Shown here piece by piece: positions 1-7,130 of a stretch of DNA of 19,258 nt. Within the stretch, counting starts at the first letter, position 1. Each line of letters opens with the position of its first letter. The DNA comes from CAZSHX01 sp964606895 (GTDB lineage: Bacteria > Bacteroidota > Ignavibacteria > Kapaibacteriales > UBA2268): NCBI GenBank assembly GCA_964606895.1, contig CAZSHX010000084.1, positions 1-19,258 of the forward strand, read 5' to 3'. The notes under the pieces are model-generated. The model ran no database searches. It saw only the letters and a program-made list of their open reading frames with translations, and was not told where the DNA came from. A program made the translations under genes and the position numbers.

Positions 1-396
1 ATTGTATAATTTGTAACTTAATTATTTTTCGTAATATGATTAACGAGGATAAATTTGCAACCAAACAATAGTTCTATATAATTTCACTTACTGAATTGCA
101 AAAAATCAGCAAAACAGAGTAAGACATCTTTTTTGTCATACTTTGGCTTTGTTATATTTGAAAAATTCCAAATTTATTTCTTAATTGGCTGTTTTCATTC
201 ACTTTTGAGAGGGAAAACCTATGCGTCTTAAAAAAAGGTCAAGACTGGAACGACAGTCTTGACCAATAACAAAATCCGGAAGAAAATTCCAGATTCCTCG
301 TCGAAAAATCACTGAAAGTTCAGGACCCAAGTGATTTGTCAATTGCAAAATTACACAATTAATTTCATTTTGTTATTATAATATTAAGGTACTTAT
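1..396. other. Non-coding left end with hairpins
   Basis: No convincing coding region is visible here. The stretch is AT-rich and carries a strong 11-bp hairpin (237-264, listed separately) and a second perfect 8-bp inverted repeat, AAATCACT/AGTGATTT, around 305-343. A short reading frame at 221 opens with MRLKKRS after a purine-rich GAGAGGGAAAA but stops after 13 codons, so it is more likely a remnant or chance. The 3' end holds the ribosome binding site AAGG (386-389) of the following gene. No promoter could be assigned with confidence. Confidence 0.6.
231..264 (-). terminator. Strong hairpin with T-tract on the minus strand
   Basis: The arms GGTCAAGACTG (237-247) and CAGTCTTGACC (254-264) form a perfect 11-bp stem with a 6-nt loop. 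Read on the minus strand, the stem is followed at once by six T (complement of 231-236), the classical intrinsic-terminator layout. On the plus strand the downstream bases are AATAAC, so it would not terminate there. No minus-strand gene lies to its right inside the window, so it has no obvious client. It could instead be a leftover of a lost gene or a mobile-element end. Confidence 0.5.
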
Positions 397-966
397 ATGT
401 TTAAACTATTTATAAAACGCTACTTTTATTACATTTCAACAATTGCATTATTGTTTTCATTAACCTCACTGAAGACTTTTGCACAATGCGATGACCCCTG
501 CCCTACTAATATTCCACCCCTCAATGTAGCATGGATTCCTGCTGAGAGTACAGTAGTATATGTGGATTATGGTGATAAGATTTGTGCTTACATTGTTTGT
601 TATTGTTGGAGGAGTTTAACTGCTTCATCACCTGCCATTGAAATTTTTATCAAAAACTGCATTCCGGTTGACCCCGGTTGTCCTCCAACGGCAGAACCCG
701 GATTAGTTAGGAGACTTGTTGCTGAAGCTGTTTTGTTACAGAATCCTAATAATTTGTCCTGGCCCTGCCCGCCGTGCCCTGAATATTTCATGGAATACCG
801 GGCTTATTATGACAGATGTTGGAACAACAACTCACCATGTGACGAAGGTAATTCAATTTGTCAGGGAATTTATCATATTTGTTGTACTGCAGGAGTTCGA
901 AATTTGACTTGGATTGAAACACTTATACAAGGAGATAATTGTTTATACCCATGTACAGGTGGCTGA
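397..966 (+). CDS. Cysteine-rich exported protein of unknown function
   Basis: This is a 189-residue protein. The first ~29 residues form a signal peptide: a basic N-terminus, a hydrophobic stretch, and an end in TFAQ, a cleavage context common in Bacteroidota. The next residue is Cys, but Gln at -1 does not fit a lipobox, so a lipoprotein is unlikely. The mature part has 16 cysteines in about 160 residues, several as close pairs (CDDPC, CYC, CPPC, CC), plus many prolines and aromatic residues. This suggests a disulfide-stabilised or metal-binding extracytoplasmic domain. No known family was recognised. The start has AAGG 7 nt upstream. There is no T9SS tail; the protein ends in PCTGG. The next gene starts 121 nt downstream, with a hairpin between them. 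Confidence 0.7.
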   Translation: MFKLFIKRYFYYISTIALLFSLTSLKTFAQCDDPCPTNIPPLNVAWIPAESTVVYVDYGDKICAYIVCYCWRSLTASSPAIEIFIKNCIPVDPGCPPTAEPGLVRRLVAEAVLLQNPNNLSWPCPPCPEYFMEYRAYYDRCWNNNSPCDEGNSICQGIYHICCTAGVRNLTWIETLIQGDNCLYPCTGG

Positions 967-987
967 CCATAATTTATTAAATGCTAA

Positions 988-1034
988 TCAAACGGCAGAT
1001 AAGAGCCCAAAAAAAGTTTTTGTCTGTCGTTTGA
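988..1034 (+). terminator. Intergenic 15-bp inverted repeat, possible terminator
   Basis: The arm TCAAACGGCAGATAA (988-1002) pairs with TTGTCTGTCGTTTGA (1020-1034). The stem has 15 pairs, including two G-U wobbles, around a 17-nt A-rich loop. It lies 22 nt after the stop of the cysteine-rich gene and before the signal peptide start of the next gene. There is no clean T-tract after the stem, so termination efficiency is uncertain. It may be an mRNA-stabilising or attenuating structure instead. Confidence 0.4.
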
Positions 1035-1087
1035 GATTCTTGTTTAAAAAAATAATTGAACATTTATCCAATAATTCTGAATACCAA

Positions 1088-3373
1088 ATGAAAACAATTA
1101 AGATAACATTTTACATTTTTCTTTTCATTCAATTCATTTTTCCTGTGCAAAATCATGCAAAATTTATATGGCAGAATATTTCAGCAGATGAAAAAGAAAT
1201 TTTATTAGTTGATTCGTTGAATTTCTATCTTGTCGGCGATGACGGAAAAATTCTTAGATCGTATGACGGCGGAGCGAAGTGGGAATGGCAGGAATCATAC
1301 ATCCGGGCAAATTTAATGTCTGTTAGTTTTATTGATTTGAATAACGGTTTTGCTGTGGGCGACAGCGGTTACGTTCTTTCCACACGGAATTCCGGAAAAA
1401 CATGGACTTCCAAAAAAGTTGGTAATAAAAGATTATTTGCCGTTAAAATGATCGATAATAATAACATTTTCGCTGTCGGAGACAGAGGTGTTATCTACAA
1501 AACAACAGACGGTGGAAAAAATTGGAATCTGAAATATGAGAATGACAGTACCTGCCTGAAAAGAATAAAATTCATTGACGACAAGACAGGCTATGCGGTT
1601 GGTGAGCATAATTTTGCATTCAAAACCATTGACGGCGGAGATAACTGGACAAGCCTTTTTCAGAGCCATAGTAAGTATTTTCAGCTTTGTGCAGTTGATT
1701 TTTTCGATATAAATCATGGTGTTATCGGCGGTATGGATAGTCTTTCACACCTTGCTCTGACTTACAAAACAACCGACGGCGGGCTAACATGGGACACAGT
1801 TAAATTGGATTTATGGGAGTATTGGGTTGGTGCTAAAATGTATAGCTCCCAAAAAGTATTATTATTCGGTTGGGGTGGAGTATTAAAAACAGATGATTTT
1901 TTTAAAACTTTTAGCATTAGTACTCTAACAACAAAGGATTACCTAAATGTAAATCCTCAGCCGATATTAATTAAATCAATATCTGCATTGGGTAACGGCA
2001 CAATTTATTATCTTGGATTTAACCATAGTATTGTTAAATCAACAGATTACGGCAATACCTTTAAATTTGTAAACTGGTTTGATATGACTGTACCTCCGAG
2101 CATGCTTTATATGAAAGGTCTTGTATGTCTTAACGATAATGAATGTTTATTTTACGGTGAGACAGGTCATATATTCCGGTCAGTTGATGGCGGCACATTA
2201 TGGAACTATGTTTATCCGAGTGATTCCTCAAATTATTATTTGAAATTTAAAGGGTCAAATCTTTCTGCTCATCATTTTATATCAGAAAAAGTTGGCTTCC
2301 TTGTAGGCTATAGGCAAAACCAACCGCCTAAATATCTAAAGGATTTTACAATATTTACAAGTGACGGTGGTATAACCTGGACAGCAAATGATAAAATCAA
2401 AGCTTATTCAATGAGTTTTCCCGAGGATGAATTCGGCTTTGCTGTTGCAGATTCGAATTTCAGCAAAACTACAGATGGAGGAGAGACTTGGTTCACCAAA
2501 TCATTATTTTCAAAAAAATGTATAATGACTTTTTCGAAAGTTGATTTCAAAACAAAGGATGTAGGCTACATTCACGGCAGACAGACCAAATACCCTACAG
2601 AAGACACAATCAATTTTCCTTATAGAACTGCTTACAGAGTTCTGAAAACAACAAACGGGGGGGATTCATTCGATACAATTGCAACAGTTGGCAATTCCAG
2701 ACTCTATGTTGATAATGGATATTTTAAAGATAAAAACAACGGATTTCTCTTTGGTTCCGGCTATGACATGCTGGTAACCACGGATGGAGGTCAAAACTGG
2801 AATTGGCAGAAGTTAGACACAAATAAACACAGAATTTCATCCATGAAATTTTTCGATTCTGAAAATGGTATTGCAGGTGCACTAAATGATACAGTTTTTA
2901 CAACAACCGACGGAGGCAAAAATTGGATATGCGAACGAATTCCGGCAAAGTCGGGATGGTCCGCTATTTGTGATTATTCAGGAATTACAATCAAGAATAA
3001 AGATACAGTTTTTCTCTTTGGCTACAATCGCTTAATCAGGGGTGTAAAAATGCCGGATTCGCTTAATATTGTTAAAGAAACAGTCAATATTTTTAATCCA
3101 TATTTCTTTATTAGTATAGCTCCCAATCCTGTTTCAAATATAGTTAAATTCAAAATATACGGTCTTTATTCAGTTAAGGACAGCCCGCTTAGTTTCAAAA
3201 TATTAGATATTTTCGGTGACGAAGTGCTGGATTTATCTGCTTATGCAAACGATAACAATAATGGCTCCACATCAGAGTTCAACTATAATATATCGTCATT
3301 ACCATTAGGAGTTTATATCGTCAAGCTTTCTTCAATGGGCTATGTTCATGTGTTAAAATTAGTAAAGACGTAG
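1088..3373 (+). CDS. Asp-box / YCF48-like beta-propeller protein with T9SS sorting domain
   Basis: This 761-residue exported protein was called from ATG 1088 because that start gives a classical signal peptide (MKTIKITFYIFLFIQFIF, ending near NHA). The open frame extends back to 914, but that extension overlaps the previous gene and contains the hairpin. The body has 12 clear Asp-box-type motifs (for example TTDGGKNW, TIDGGDNW, STDYGNTF, TTDGGQNW) and one degenerate one (TDDFFKTF). These are spaced as blades of one or two beta-propellers, as in YCF48, sortilin and BNR families. Residues ~676-761 are a type-A T9SS tail: APNPVSN, a 'ILDIFG' strand, LPLGVYIV, and a basic end. Cargo of this kind is carried across the outer membrane by T9SS and retained or released. 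The molecular function is unknown; adhesion or glycan/protein binding would be guesses. A good terminator follows the stop. Confidence 0.8.
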   Translation: MKTIKITFYIFLFIQFIFPVQNHAKFIWQNISADEKEILLVDSLNFYLVGDDGKILRSYDGGAKWEWQESYIRANLMSVSFIDLNNGFAVGDSGYVLSTRNSGKTWTSKKVGNKRLFAVKMIDNNNIFAVGDRGVIYKTTDGGKNWNLKYENDSTCLKRIKFIDDKTGYAVGEHNFAFKTIDGGDNWTSLFQSHSKYFQLCAVDFFDINHGVIGGMDSLSHLALTYKTTDGGLTWDTVKLDLWEYWVGAKMYSSQKVLLFGWGGVLKTDDFFKTFSISTLTTKDYLNVNPQPILIKSISALGNGTIYYLGFNHSIVKSTDYGNTFKFVNWFDMTVPPSMLYMKGLVCLNDNECLFYGETGHIFRSVDGGTLWNYVYPSDSSNYYLKFKGSNLSAHHFISEKVGFLVGYRQNQPPKYLKDFTIFTSDGGITWTANDKIKAYSMSFPEDEFGFAVADSNFSKTTDGGETWFTKSLFSKKCIMTFSKVDFKTKDVGYIHGRQTKYPTEDTINFPYRTAYRVLKTTNGGDSFDTIATVGNSRLYVDNGYFKDKNNGFLFGSGYDMLVTTDGGQNWNWQKLDTNKHRISSMKFFDSENGIAGALNDTVFTTTDGGKNWICERIPAKSGWSAICDYSGITIKNKDTVFLFGYNRLIRGVKMPDSLNIVKETVNIFNPYFFISIAPNPVSNIVKFKIYGLYSVKDSPLSFKILDIFGDEVLDLSAYANDNNNGSTSEFNYNISSLPLGVYIVKLSSMGYVHVLKLVKT

Positions 3374-3399
3374 ATTAGTTTATAAAATCAGAATTTACC

Positions 3400-3430
3400 A
3401 AATCGGCAGGAACTCCACCTGCCGATTTTT
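3400..3430 (+). terminator. Rho-independent terminator after the first Asp-box gene
   Basis: AAATCGGCAGG (3400-3410) and CCTGCCGATTT (3418-3428) form a perfect 11-bp stem with a 7-nt loop, and the T run starts inside the right arm (3426-3430). It lies 26 nt after the stop codon at 3373. It separates the gene from the repeat block downstream, so that block should not be read through efficiently from this gene. Confidence 0.8.
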
Positions 3431-3440
3431 GTAATAAGAA

Positions 3441-3565
3441 GTAAATTATTACTCTTATTTAATAGCAATAAATAATCATTATTTTCGTTTATTACTTTTG
3501 AACTCGTTCATTGATAGTTAGTCAACCTCACCTCGAGCCTCACAATTCATGGAAAGGGTGGAAGA
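3441..3565 (+). repeat. Leader segment of repeat block, copy 1
   Basis: This segment is similar to 16365-16491. Shared stretches include TTACTCTTAT near the start, ATTATTTTCGTTTAT, and GATAGTTAGTCAACCTCACC (G for one A in copy 2), each followed by AAGAATTGCATCTTTGCATC, where the first tandem unit begins. In copy 2 the segment carries a perfect CCCTCTCC/GGAGAGGG hairpin; here that hairpin has decayed (GCCTCACAATTCATGGAAAGGG). It starts shortly after the terminator of the preceding gene. Confidence 0.7.
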
Positions 3566-3909
3566 ATTGCATCTTTGCATCTTTTTGCATTCAAAGATGC
3601 AATGGCTCAAAATTCGTTATTTGAAATAATATCAATTGGTTATGCACCTTTTGCATTGCATTTTTACAGAAAAAAAATAAAGGATGCAAAGATGCAAATG
3701 AAGGATATCCAATTTCGCGTAGCGAATAAATTTTGGTAACAGCGAAACACCCCGACGGATTCCTATCGCGTAGCGATTATATAATGGAACAAACAATTAC
3801 CGCCTTTTTTATATTTAACCCCTATCGGGTTTAGGAATCTTGGAGGTTCGATGTGTTACAAATATTCATTCCCGCTGGGAATAATAAGAATGTAAAAAAA
3901 TAACAATAA
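3566..3909 (+). repeat. Structured ~345-bp repeat unit A
   Basis: First full unit, with hairpins in this order. (1) ATTGCATCTTTG/CAAAGATGCAAT (3566-3577/3592-3603), 12 bp. (2) A conserved 22-nt block at 3615-3636 (CGTTATTTGAA start, ATATCAAT end). (3) TTCGC-GTA-GCGAA at 3714-3726. (4) ATCGC-GTA-GCGAT at 3765-3777. (5) AACCC/GGGTT at 3817-3831. (6) A block containing CTTGGAGGTTCGATG. (7) ATTCCC-GCT-GGGAAT at 3868-3882. The period to the next unit is 344 nt. No reading frame is kept between units. Whether it acts as DNA or RNA is unknown. Confidence 0.8.
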
Positions 3910-4271
3910 TTTGCATCTTTGCATCATTTTGCATTCAAAGATGCAATTGCAGAAAAGCCGTTATTTGAAATAATATCAATAGGTTATGTGATAATGAATT
4001 GCATTTTAATAAATATATTTTTGAAGATGCAATGCAAATTGGAAAAGAGATGAAATCCGATTTCGCGTAGCGAATAAATTTTGGTATCCGAGAAACAAAC
4101 TGACAGATTTTTATCTCGTAGAGATTATATTATGGAACGGATGAACGTATTTTTACCAAAGAACAATATAACTGCTAAGGTGTTAAAAGAATCTTTGGGG
4201 GTTCGATGTATTATCATAATTTATTCCCTACGGGAAAAAGTAAGAATCGTTGATTGAAAAAACAACCAAAA
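3910..4271 (+). repeat. Structured repeat unit B
   Basis: Second tandem unit, about 362 bp. It keeps the TTGCATCTTTG/CAAAGATGCAA hairpin (3911-3921/3936-3946), the conserved 22-nt block (3959-3980), TTCGC-GTA-GCGAA (4062-4074), ATCTC-GTA-GAGAT (4113-4125) and TTCCC-TAC-GGGAA (4224-4236). The AACCCC/GGGGTT hairpin has decayed, but the following GGGGGTTCGATG block is present at about 4197-4208. Relative to unit A, the 4113-4125 stem carries a paired change on both arms. A partial third unit begins at 4272. Confidence 0.8.
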
Positions 4272-4290
4272 ATTGCATCTTTGCATTCCA
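4272..4290 (+). repeat. Truncated start of a third repeat unit
   Basis: The bases ATTGCATCTTTGCATTC match the first part of units A, B and D, after an ACAACCAAA lead-in that also precedes unit E. Similarity is then lost. This suggests the array once continued or was shortened at its 3' end. Confidence 0.55.
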
Positions 4291-4411
4291 ATGATTTTTT
4301 TCATTAGATTTTCCGTAAATTATTATGTATTCACCAAAACAGTAACCACGTTTCAATTGAAATTTATTGAAACGCAAAAGAAATCAGGAAACATGATATT
4401 TTTTGGAATAT

Positions 4412-5038
4412 TTACAAATTAACCAGATGCTCCATTAATTTCTTTTCCATTATGCCTGTTGCATCTGTTTCGATGGCTCCAATATTCAAGGCGAAATAGT
4501 CTGTTTCTGTCATAAGTGCAGTTAGTGAATTGTCCTGCTCAACCTTATAAATGACCAGAGAAACTTCCAAAATATCGGAATAATCTTTGCCATTAACGGT
4601 TTTGTTCTGGTATTTTGCAGAAATTTTGGAAACAGCCCTGAATGATAAAGTCTGATTTCCAACGGTCATTGTCATATTGTTTATAAGCGAATCGCCGGCT
4701 TTCCCCTTGTCATCAAAGAGTTGAACCTCTATAGTAAAAGATGAAACAGGAGTTCTCATATGACAGATTGTTCCTTCGAATCTGTGCCAAACCGTTGCCT
4801 GATTAAAATCATTTTTGAGTGCTTTCCATACTTTCCCGTTGATTGTTGTATCGCCCGTAACAGTATATTTAATTGTTGCGGGAATGCCGTTGCCGGTTGC
4901 AGAATACTTCCACCAGTTGCCTGTTTTCAACGGCAGATAAGTACCTGAGGTGTTGTTATTATTCGTGGACGAATCCTTGGTGCATGCCGCAAGGACAAGG
5001 AATGAAGCGAAAAGCAGAAATGTTAGAAACCTTTTCAT
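4412..5038 (-). CDS. Lipoprotein of unknown function
   Basis: This is a 208-residue lipoprotein. The signal peptide begins MKRFLTFLLF and ends in the lipobox LAAC, with Cys19 as the lipidated residue, followed by a flexible Ser/Asn-rich linker (DSSTNNNNTSG). The mature part opens with YLPLKTGNWWKY, a 'PLxxGNxWxY' start seen in many FCB-group secreted or lipoproteins of unassigned role, and continues with a beta-rich domain. It has a good ribosome binding site, AGGTGAT, just upstream of the ATG on the minus strand. It lies ~200 nt downstream of lpxH on the same strand, so co-transcription is possible but not required. Location is probably the outer membrane, though sorting cannot be read with certainty. 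Confidence 0.75.
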   Translation of the reverse strand: MKRFLTFLLFASFLVLAACTKDSSTNNNNTSGTYLPLKTGNWWKYSATGNGIPATIKYTVTGDTTINGKVWKALKNDFNQATVWHRFEGTICHMRTPVSSFTIEVQLFDDKGKAGDSLINNMTMTVGNQTLSFRAVSKISAKYQNKTVNGKDYSDILEVSLVIYKVEQDNSLTALMTETDYFALNIGAIETDATGIMEKKLMEHLVNL

Positions 5039-5171
5039 ATATCACCTGTATTATTAGTGAAAAAGTGAATTTAAAACCATTTATTTATCAAGAAAAAAAT
5101 GATAATCAAAAGAAATCGGTTCTACCAAAATAAATTAAAATAACTAAAGCAATTCGACATAAATAACATAA

Positions 5172-5190
5172 GAAAAATTACGAATTTTTC
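5172..5190 (-). terminator. AT-rich hairpin, possible weak terminator of lpxH
   Basis: GAAAAATT (5172-5179) and AATTTTTC (5183-5190) form a perfect 8-bp stem with loop ACG, about 50 nt downstream of the lpxH stop on the minus strand. The right arm is itself T-rich. The stem is weak, so this is a tentative call. The rest of 5039-5240 shows nothing recognisable besides the upstream region of the lipoprotein gene. Confidence 0.3.
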
Positions 5191-5240
5191 GTATATAATC
5201 CAAGATAATTATTTTATTTATAAAATGTTTAAAAAATATT

Positions 5241-5972
5241 TCAAATATTCAGGAATTCCTTAACGTTTAACAGTTTGAAGTCTGTTCCGTCAAACATTCC
5301 GAATGAATAGATTTTGAGCCAGTCGCCAAGATTAATATAATGACCGTTCCCGATTTTTTGGTGAATTGCTTTGTGTCTGTGACCGAGGATGACATAATCG
5401 AAACCTTCGGAAATTTTCTTTTGGGCAAATTCTTCCATGCCCTCGGTTTTTCCGTAGTGTTTGTTCTGTGTGTATTGTCGGCTGGTGCGGGAAGAATGCG
5501 AAGCCATTCGAATAGCAAAATTCGGATGGAGCTTCAAATAAAGCCAAAGACTGAACTTGTTTCGCAGAATCTTTTTCAGGATTTTATAGCCAGTGTCGTT
5601 GTTGGATTTGCCGTCGCCGTGGGAAAGTAAAAATCGTTTTCCTGAGATTGTTCGTTCAGTGTCTTCTTTGATTACCTTTATATTAAGTTCTTTCTCGAAA
5701 AAATCCACATGACCGAAATCATGATTACCCATCAGGTAAACAATTTCGATTCCGCTTTCGGTAAATCCTTTCAGGGCGGTAAGTGTCCGATAGAAATATT
5801 TCGGAATAACAGTTTTATATTCGAACCAGTAATCGAACAAGTCTCCTACGATAAAAAGACATTGACACTGAGGTTTAATCTTCTCCAGAAAACTTAGAAG
5901 AAGGTTCTCCCGTTCAATATCTACATGTCTTTCGTGATAACCAAGATGAACATCTGAAATAAAAAAATACAT
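5241..5972 (-). CDS. lpxH: UDP-2,3-diacylglucosamine pyrophosphatase (LpxH type)
   Basis: This 243-residue metallophosphoesterase is close to the usual LpxH length (~240). LpxH cleaves UDP-2,3-diacylglucosamine to lipid X and UMP, the fourth step of lipid A synthesis, at the cytoplasmic face of the inner membrane. The two-metal site is complete: SDVHLG (Asp7, His9), GDLFDYW (Asp44), GNHDFG (Asn83, His84), LSHGDG (His118) and GHRH (His198, His200). The GDLFDYWFEY signature and the basic, aromatic middle region (about 126-165) are typical of LpxH rather than of general phosphoesterases. The ATG at 5972 puts the first motif at residue 6, so little can be missing. No strong ribosome binding site is seen. 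It is divergent from the plus-strand lipoprotein gene, with 128 nt between them, and no other lipid A genes are nearby. Confidence 0.85.
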   Translation of the reverse strand: MYFFISDVHLGYHERHVDIERENLLLSFLEKIKPQCQCLFIVGDLFDYWFEYKTVIPKYFYRTLTALKGFTESGIEIVYLMGNHDFGHVDFFEKELNIKVIKEDTERTISGKRFLLSHGDGKSNNDTGYKILKKILRNKFSLWLYLKLHPNFAIRMASHSSRTSRQYTQNKHYGKTEGMEEFAQKKISEGFDYVILGHRHKAIHQKIGNGHYINLGDWLKIYSFGMFDGTDFKLLNVKEFLNI

Positions 5973-6057
5973 TTTTGTTTGAAAATTTTAGAAAAATCAT
6001 AATTTTATACTTAAAAATAAATAAAAAAATATTAATTTTCACTAATATTTGAGTTCC

Positions 6058-6077
6058 AAATGGATATTTTTCCATTT
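6058..6077 (+). promoter_or_regulatory. Hairpin in the divergent lpxH/lipoprotein region
   Basis: AAATGGA (6058-6064) and TCCATTT (6071-6077) form a 7-bp stem with a 6-nt loop. It sits about 23 nt before the start of the plus-strand lipoprotein and 85 nt from the lpxH start. It could be an operator or a 5'-leader structure. No regulator or promoter consensus supports a specific role. Confidence 0.25.
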
Positions 6078-6100
6078 TGATTATTTCTGAAAGGAATAAA

Positions 6101-6748
6101 ATGAAAAAGCTTTTATTGTTTTGCTTAAGTTTGACGGTACTTTCGGGCTGTGTTTCGATAATTTCGAAATATCCGCCCATAGAATATTATAAACTCCATC
6201 AGGAGCCGATTTCAGCAAAGAATGTCGGCAAGGTCAGCGTTGCCCTTATGATTCGCGACTTCACGGTTCCGTCAGAATTTGAAAATGAAAATCTGTGGGT
6301 GAAATGGGATGATAACCGAATCCAAAAATACTTCTACCACAGATGGACTTCGGATTTATCCGAACTAATAACTGAGTTCTTTCAGGAAAGATACAACAAA
6401 ACGGAAGCATTCATGAGCGGAGTTGTTAAAACTTCCTCTTGGGTTGTGCCAGATTATATTCTGGAGGCAAATATTCTGGAAATGACTGCCAACAGTTCCG
6501 AAAAAAATGCTCCTGGTACAAACAATGCTTACATCTCGATGCAGGTTTCACTTTCCCGCCGCAATGTATTGAAAGTTGATAAAGCAGTAATTTTCAGCGA
6601 GAACTACAATCAAAAAATCCAACGAAACGACAATTCGGCAAAATCCATTGTTCCTGCTTTCAGTGTTGCCCTTTCCCAACTTGCAGATAAAATATTGCTT
6701 GACATCCAGAGTGCGATAGCTTTAGACCAGATGAAAAAATCAGATTAG
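6101..6748 (+). CDS. ABC-type transport auxiliary lipoprotein (PqiC/MlaD-partner family)
   Basis: This is a 215-residue lipoprotein. The start is placed at 6101 because it follows GAAAGGA by a normal spacing and gives a signal peptide MKKLLLFCLSLTVLSGC with lipobox LSGC (Cys17). The frame upstream to 6077 adds nothing useful. After the lipobox come 'EYYKLH', a VSVALMIRDFTVP strand, and 'IQKYFYHRWTSDLSELITEFFQERY'-like sequence (about 77-101). These match the ABC auxiliary lipoprotein family, whose members accompany MCE-type lipid transporters such as PqiAB or Mla and sit in the periplasm on the outer-membrane inner leaflet. No MCE protein, permease or ATPase gene lies in the window, so this copy is an orphan here. 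The family call rests on motif resemblance only. Confidence 0.65.
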   Translation: MKKLLLFCLSLTVLSGCVSIISKYPPIEYYKLHQEPISAKNVGKVSVALMIRDFTVPSEFENENLWVKWDDNRIQKYFYHRWTSDLSELITEFFQERYNKTEAFMSGVVKTSSWVVPDYILEANILEMTANSSEKNAPGTNNAYISMQVSLSRRNVLKVDKAVIFSENYNQKIQRNDNSAKSIVPAFSVALSQLADKILLDIQSAIALDQMKKSD

Positions 6749-7130
6749 CGACATTGCTTTAGATTTTTAGCTAAAACTAAATTTCACAAATACGAGCCTT
6801 AAGTCTTTTATATTTTAGTATTTTCACTTTAATATTGAAGCATTTTTTTTGTTCATTTATTCCCAATTAAAAAAACACATAGTACACACAAATCAATTTC
6901 ATTGGTAAATAGAACTGTTAAGTTTTAATTTGCAAAAATATTTTTTTTATATTCCCTAAATTTATTTTAATTTTAATCGTTTATATAATTGTGAAATACA
7001 AATTCCTTTTTTGGAATATTACATTAGTTTTTTTCAAAAAGTAATCATCACAAAAAATGAGAAAAAAAGCATAAGCTTTAAATAAATGAATTTCAACGTA
7101 ATTATTAATTTTAAAGAAAGGTTTTAAAAA
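6749..7130. other. AT-rich intergenic region before the citrate synthase operon
   Basis: There is no gene in these 382 bases. Ten bases after the lipoprotein stop there is a near-perfect palindrome (6758-6781, centred on TTTTAGCTAAAA) that could act as a weak bidirectional terminator. The rest is very AT-rich and presumably carries the operon promoter and a leader. One TATAAT-like box (6984-6989) lacks a good -35 partner and is not assigned. The ribosome binding site GAAAGG (7116-7121) of citrate synthase lies at the end. Confidence 0.5.

Larger units (their letters stand above)
3374..4411. other. Long intergenic region holding repeat block 1
   Basis: No coding sequence is credible in these ~1040 bases. 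They contain the terminator at 3400-3430, a leader segment (3441-3565), two full structured repeat units (3566-3909, 3910-4271) and the start of a third (4272-~4290). A hairpin at 4349-4374 follows (CGTTTCAAT/ATTGAAACG, 8-nt loop), downstream of the minus-strand lipoprotein gene that ends at 4412. That hairpin lacks a T-tract on the minus strand, so it is only a weak terminator candidate for that gene. Confidence 0.75.

Noticed and set aside
914..1087. N-terminal extension of the first Asp-box gene to ATG 914
   Set aside because: It overlaps the end of the cysteine-rich gene, spans the intergenic hairpin, and would bury a classical signal peptide 58 residues inside the protein.
3441..4290. 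CRISPR array
   Set aside because: The period (~345 bp) is far too long, the repeats are not separated by unique spacers of constant length, and no cas gene is present.
3441..4290. Integron attC array or retron
   Set aside because: There are no cassette reading frames or integrase, and no reverse transcriptase in the window. Hairpin order does not show attC core sites or an msr/msd layout that I can recognise.
5340..5630. Plus-strand 96-codon open frame inside lpxH
   Set aside because: It is antisense to a gene with complete catalytic motifs and has no ribosome binding site or family resemblance.
6984..6989. TATAAT promoter for citrate synthase
   Set aside because: It has no matching -35 at the right distance. 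In such AT-rich DNA the hexamer is expected by chance, and FCB bacteria use a different consensus.
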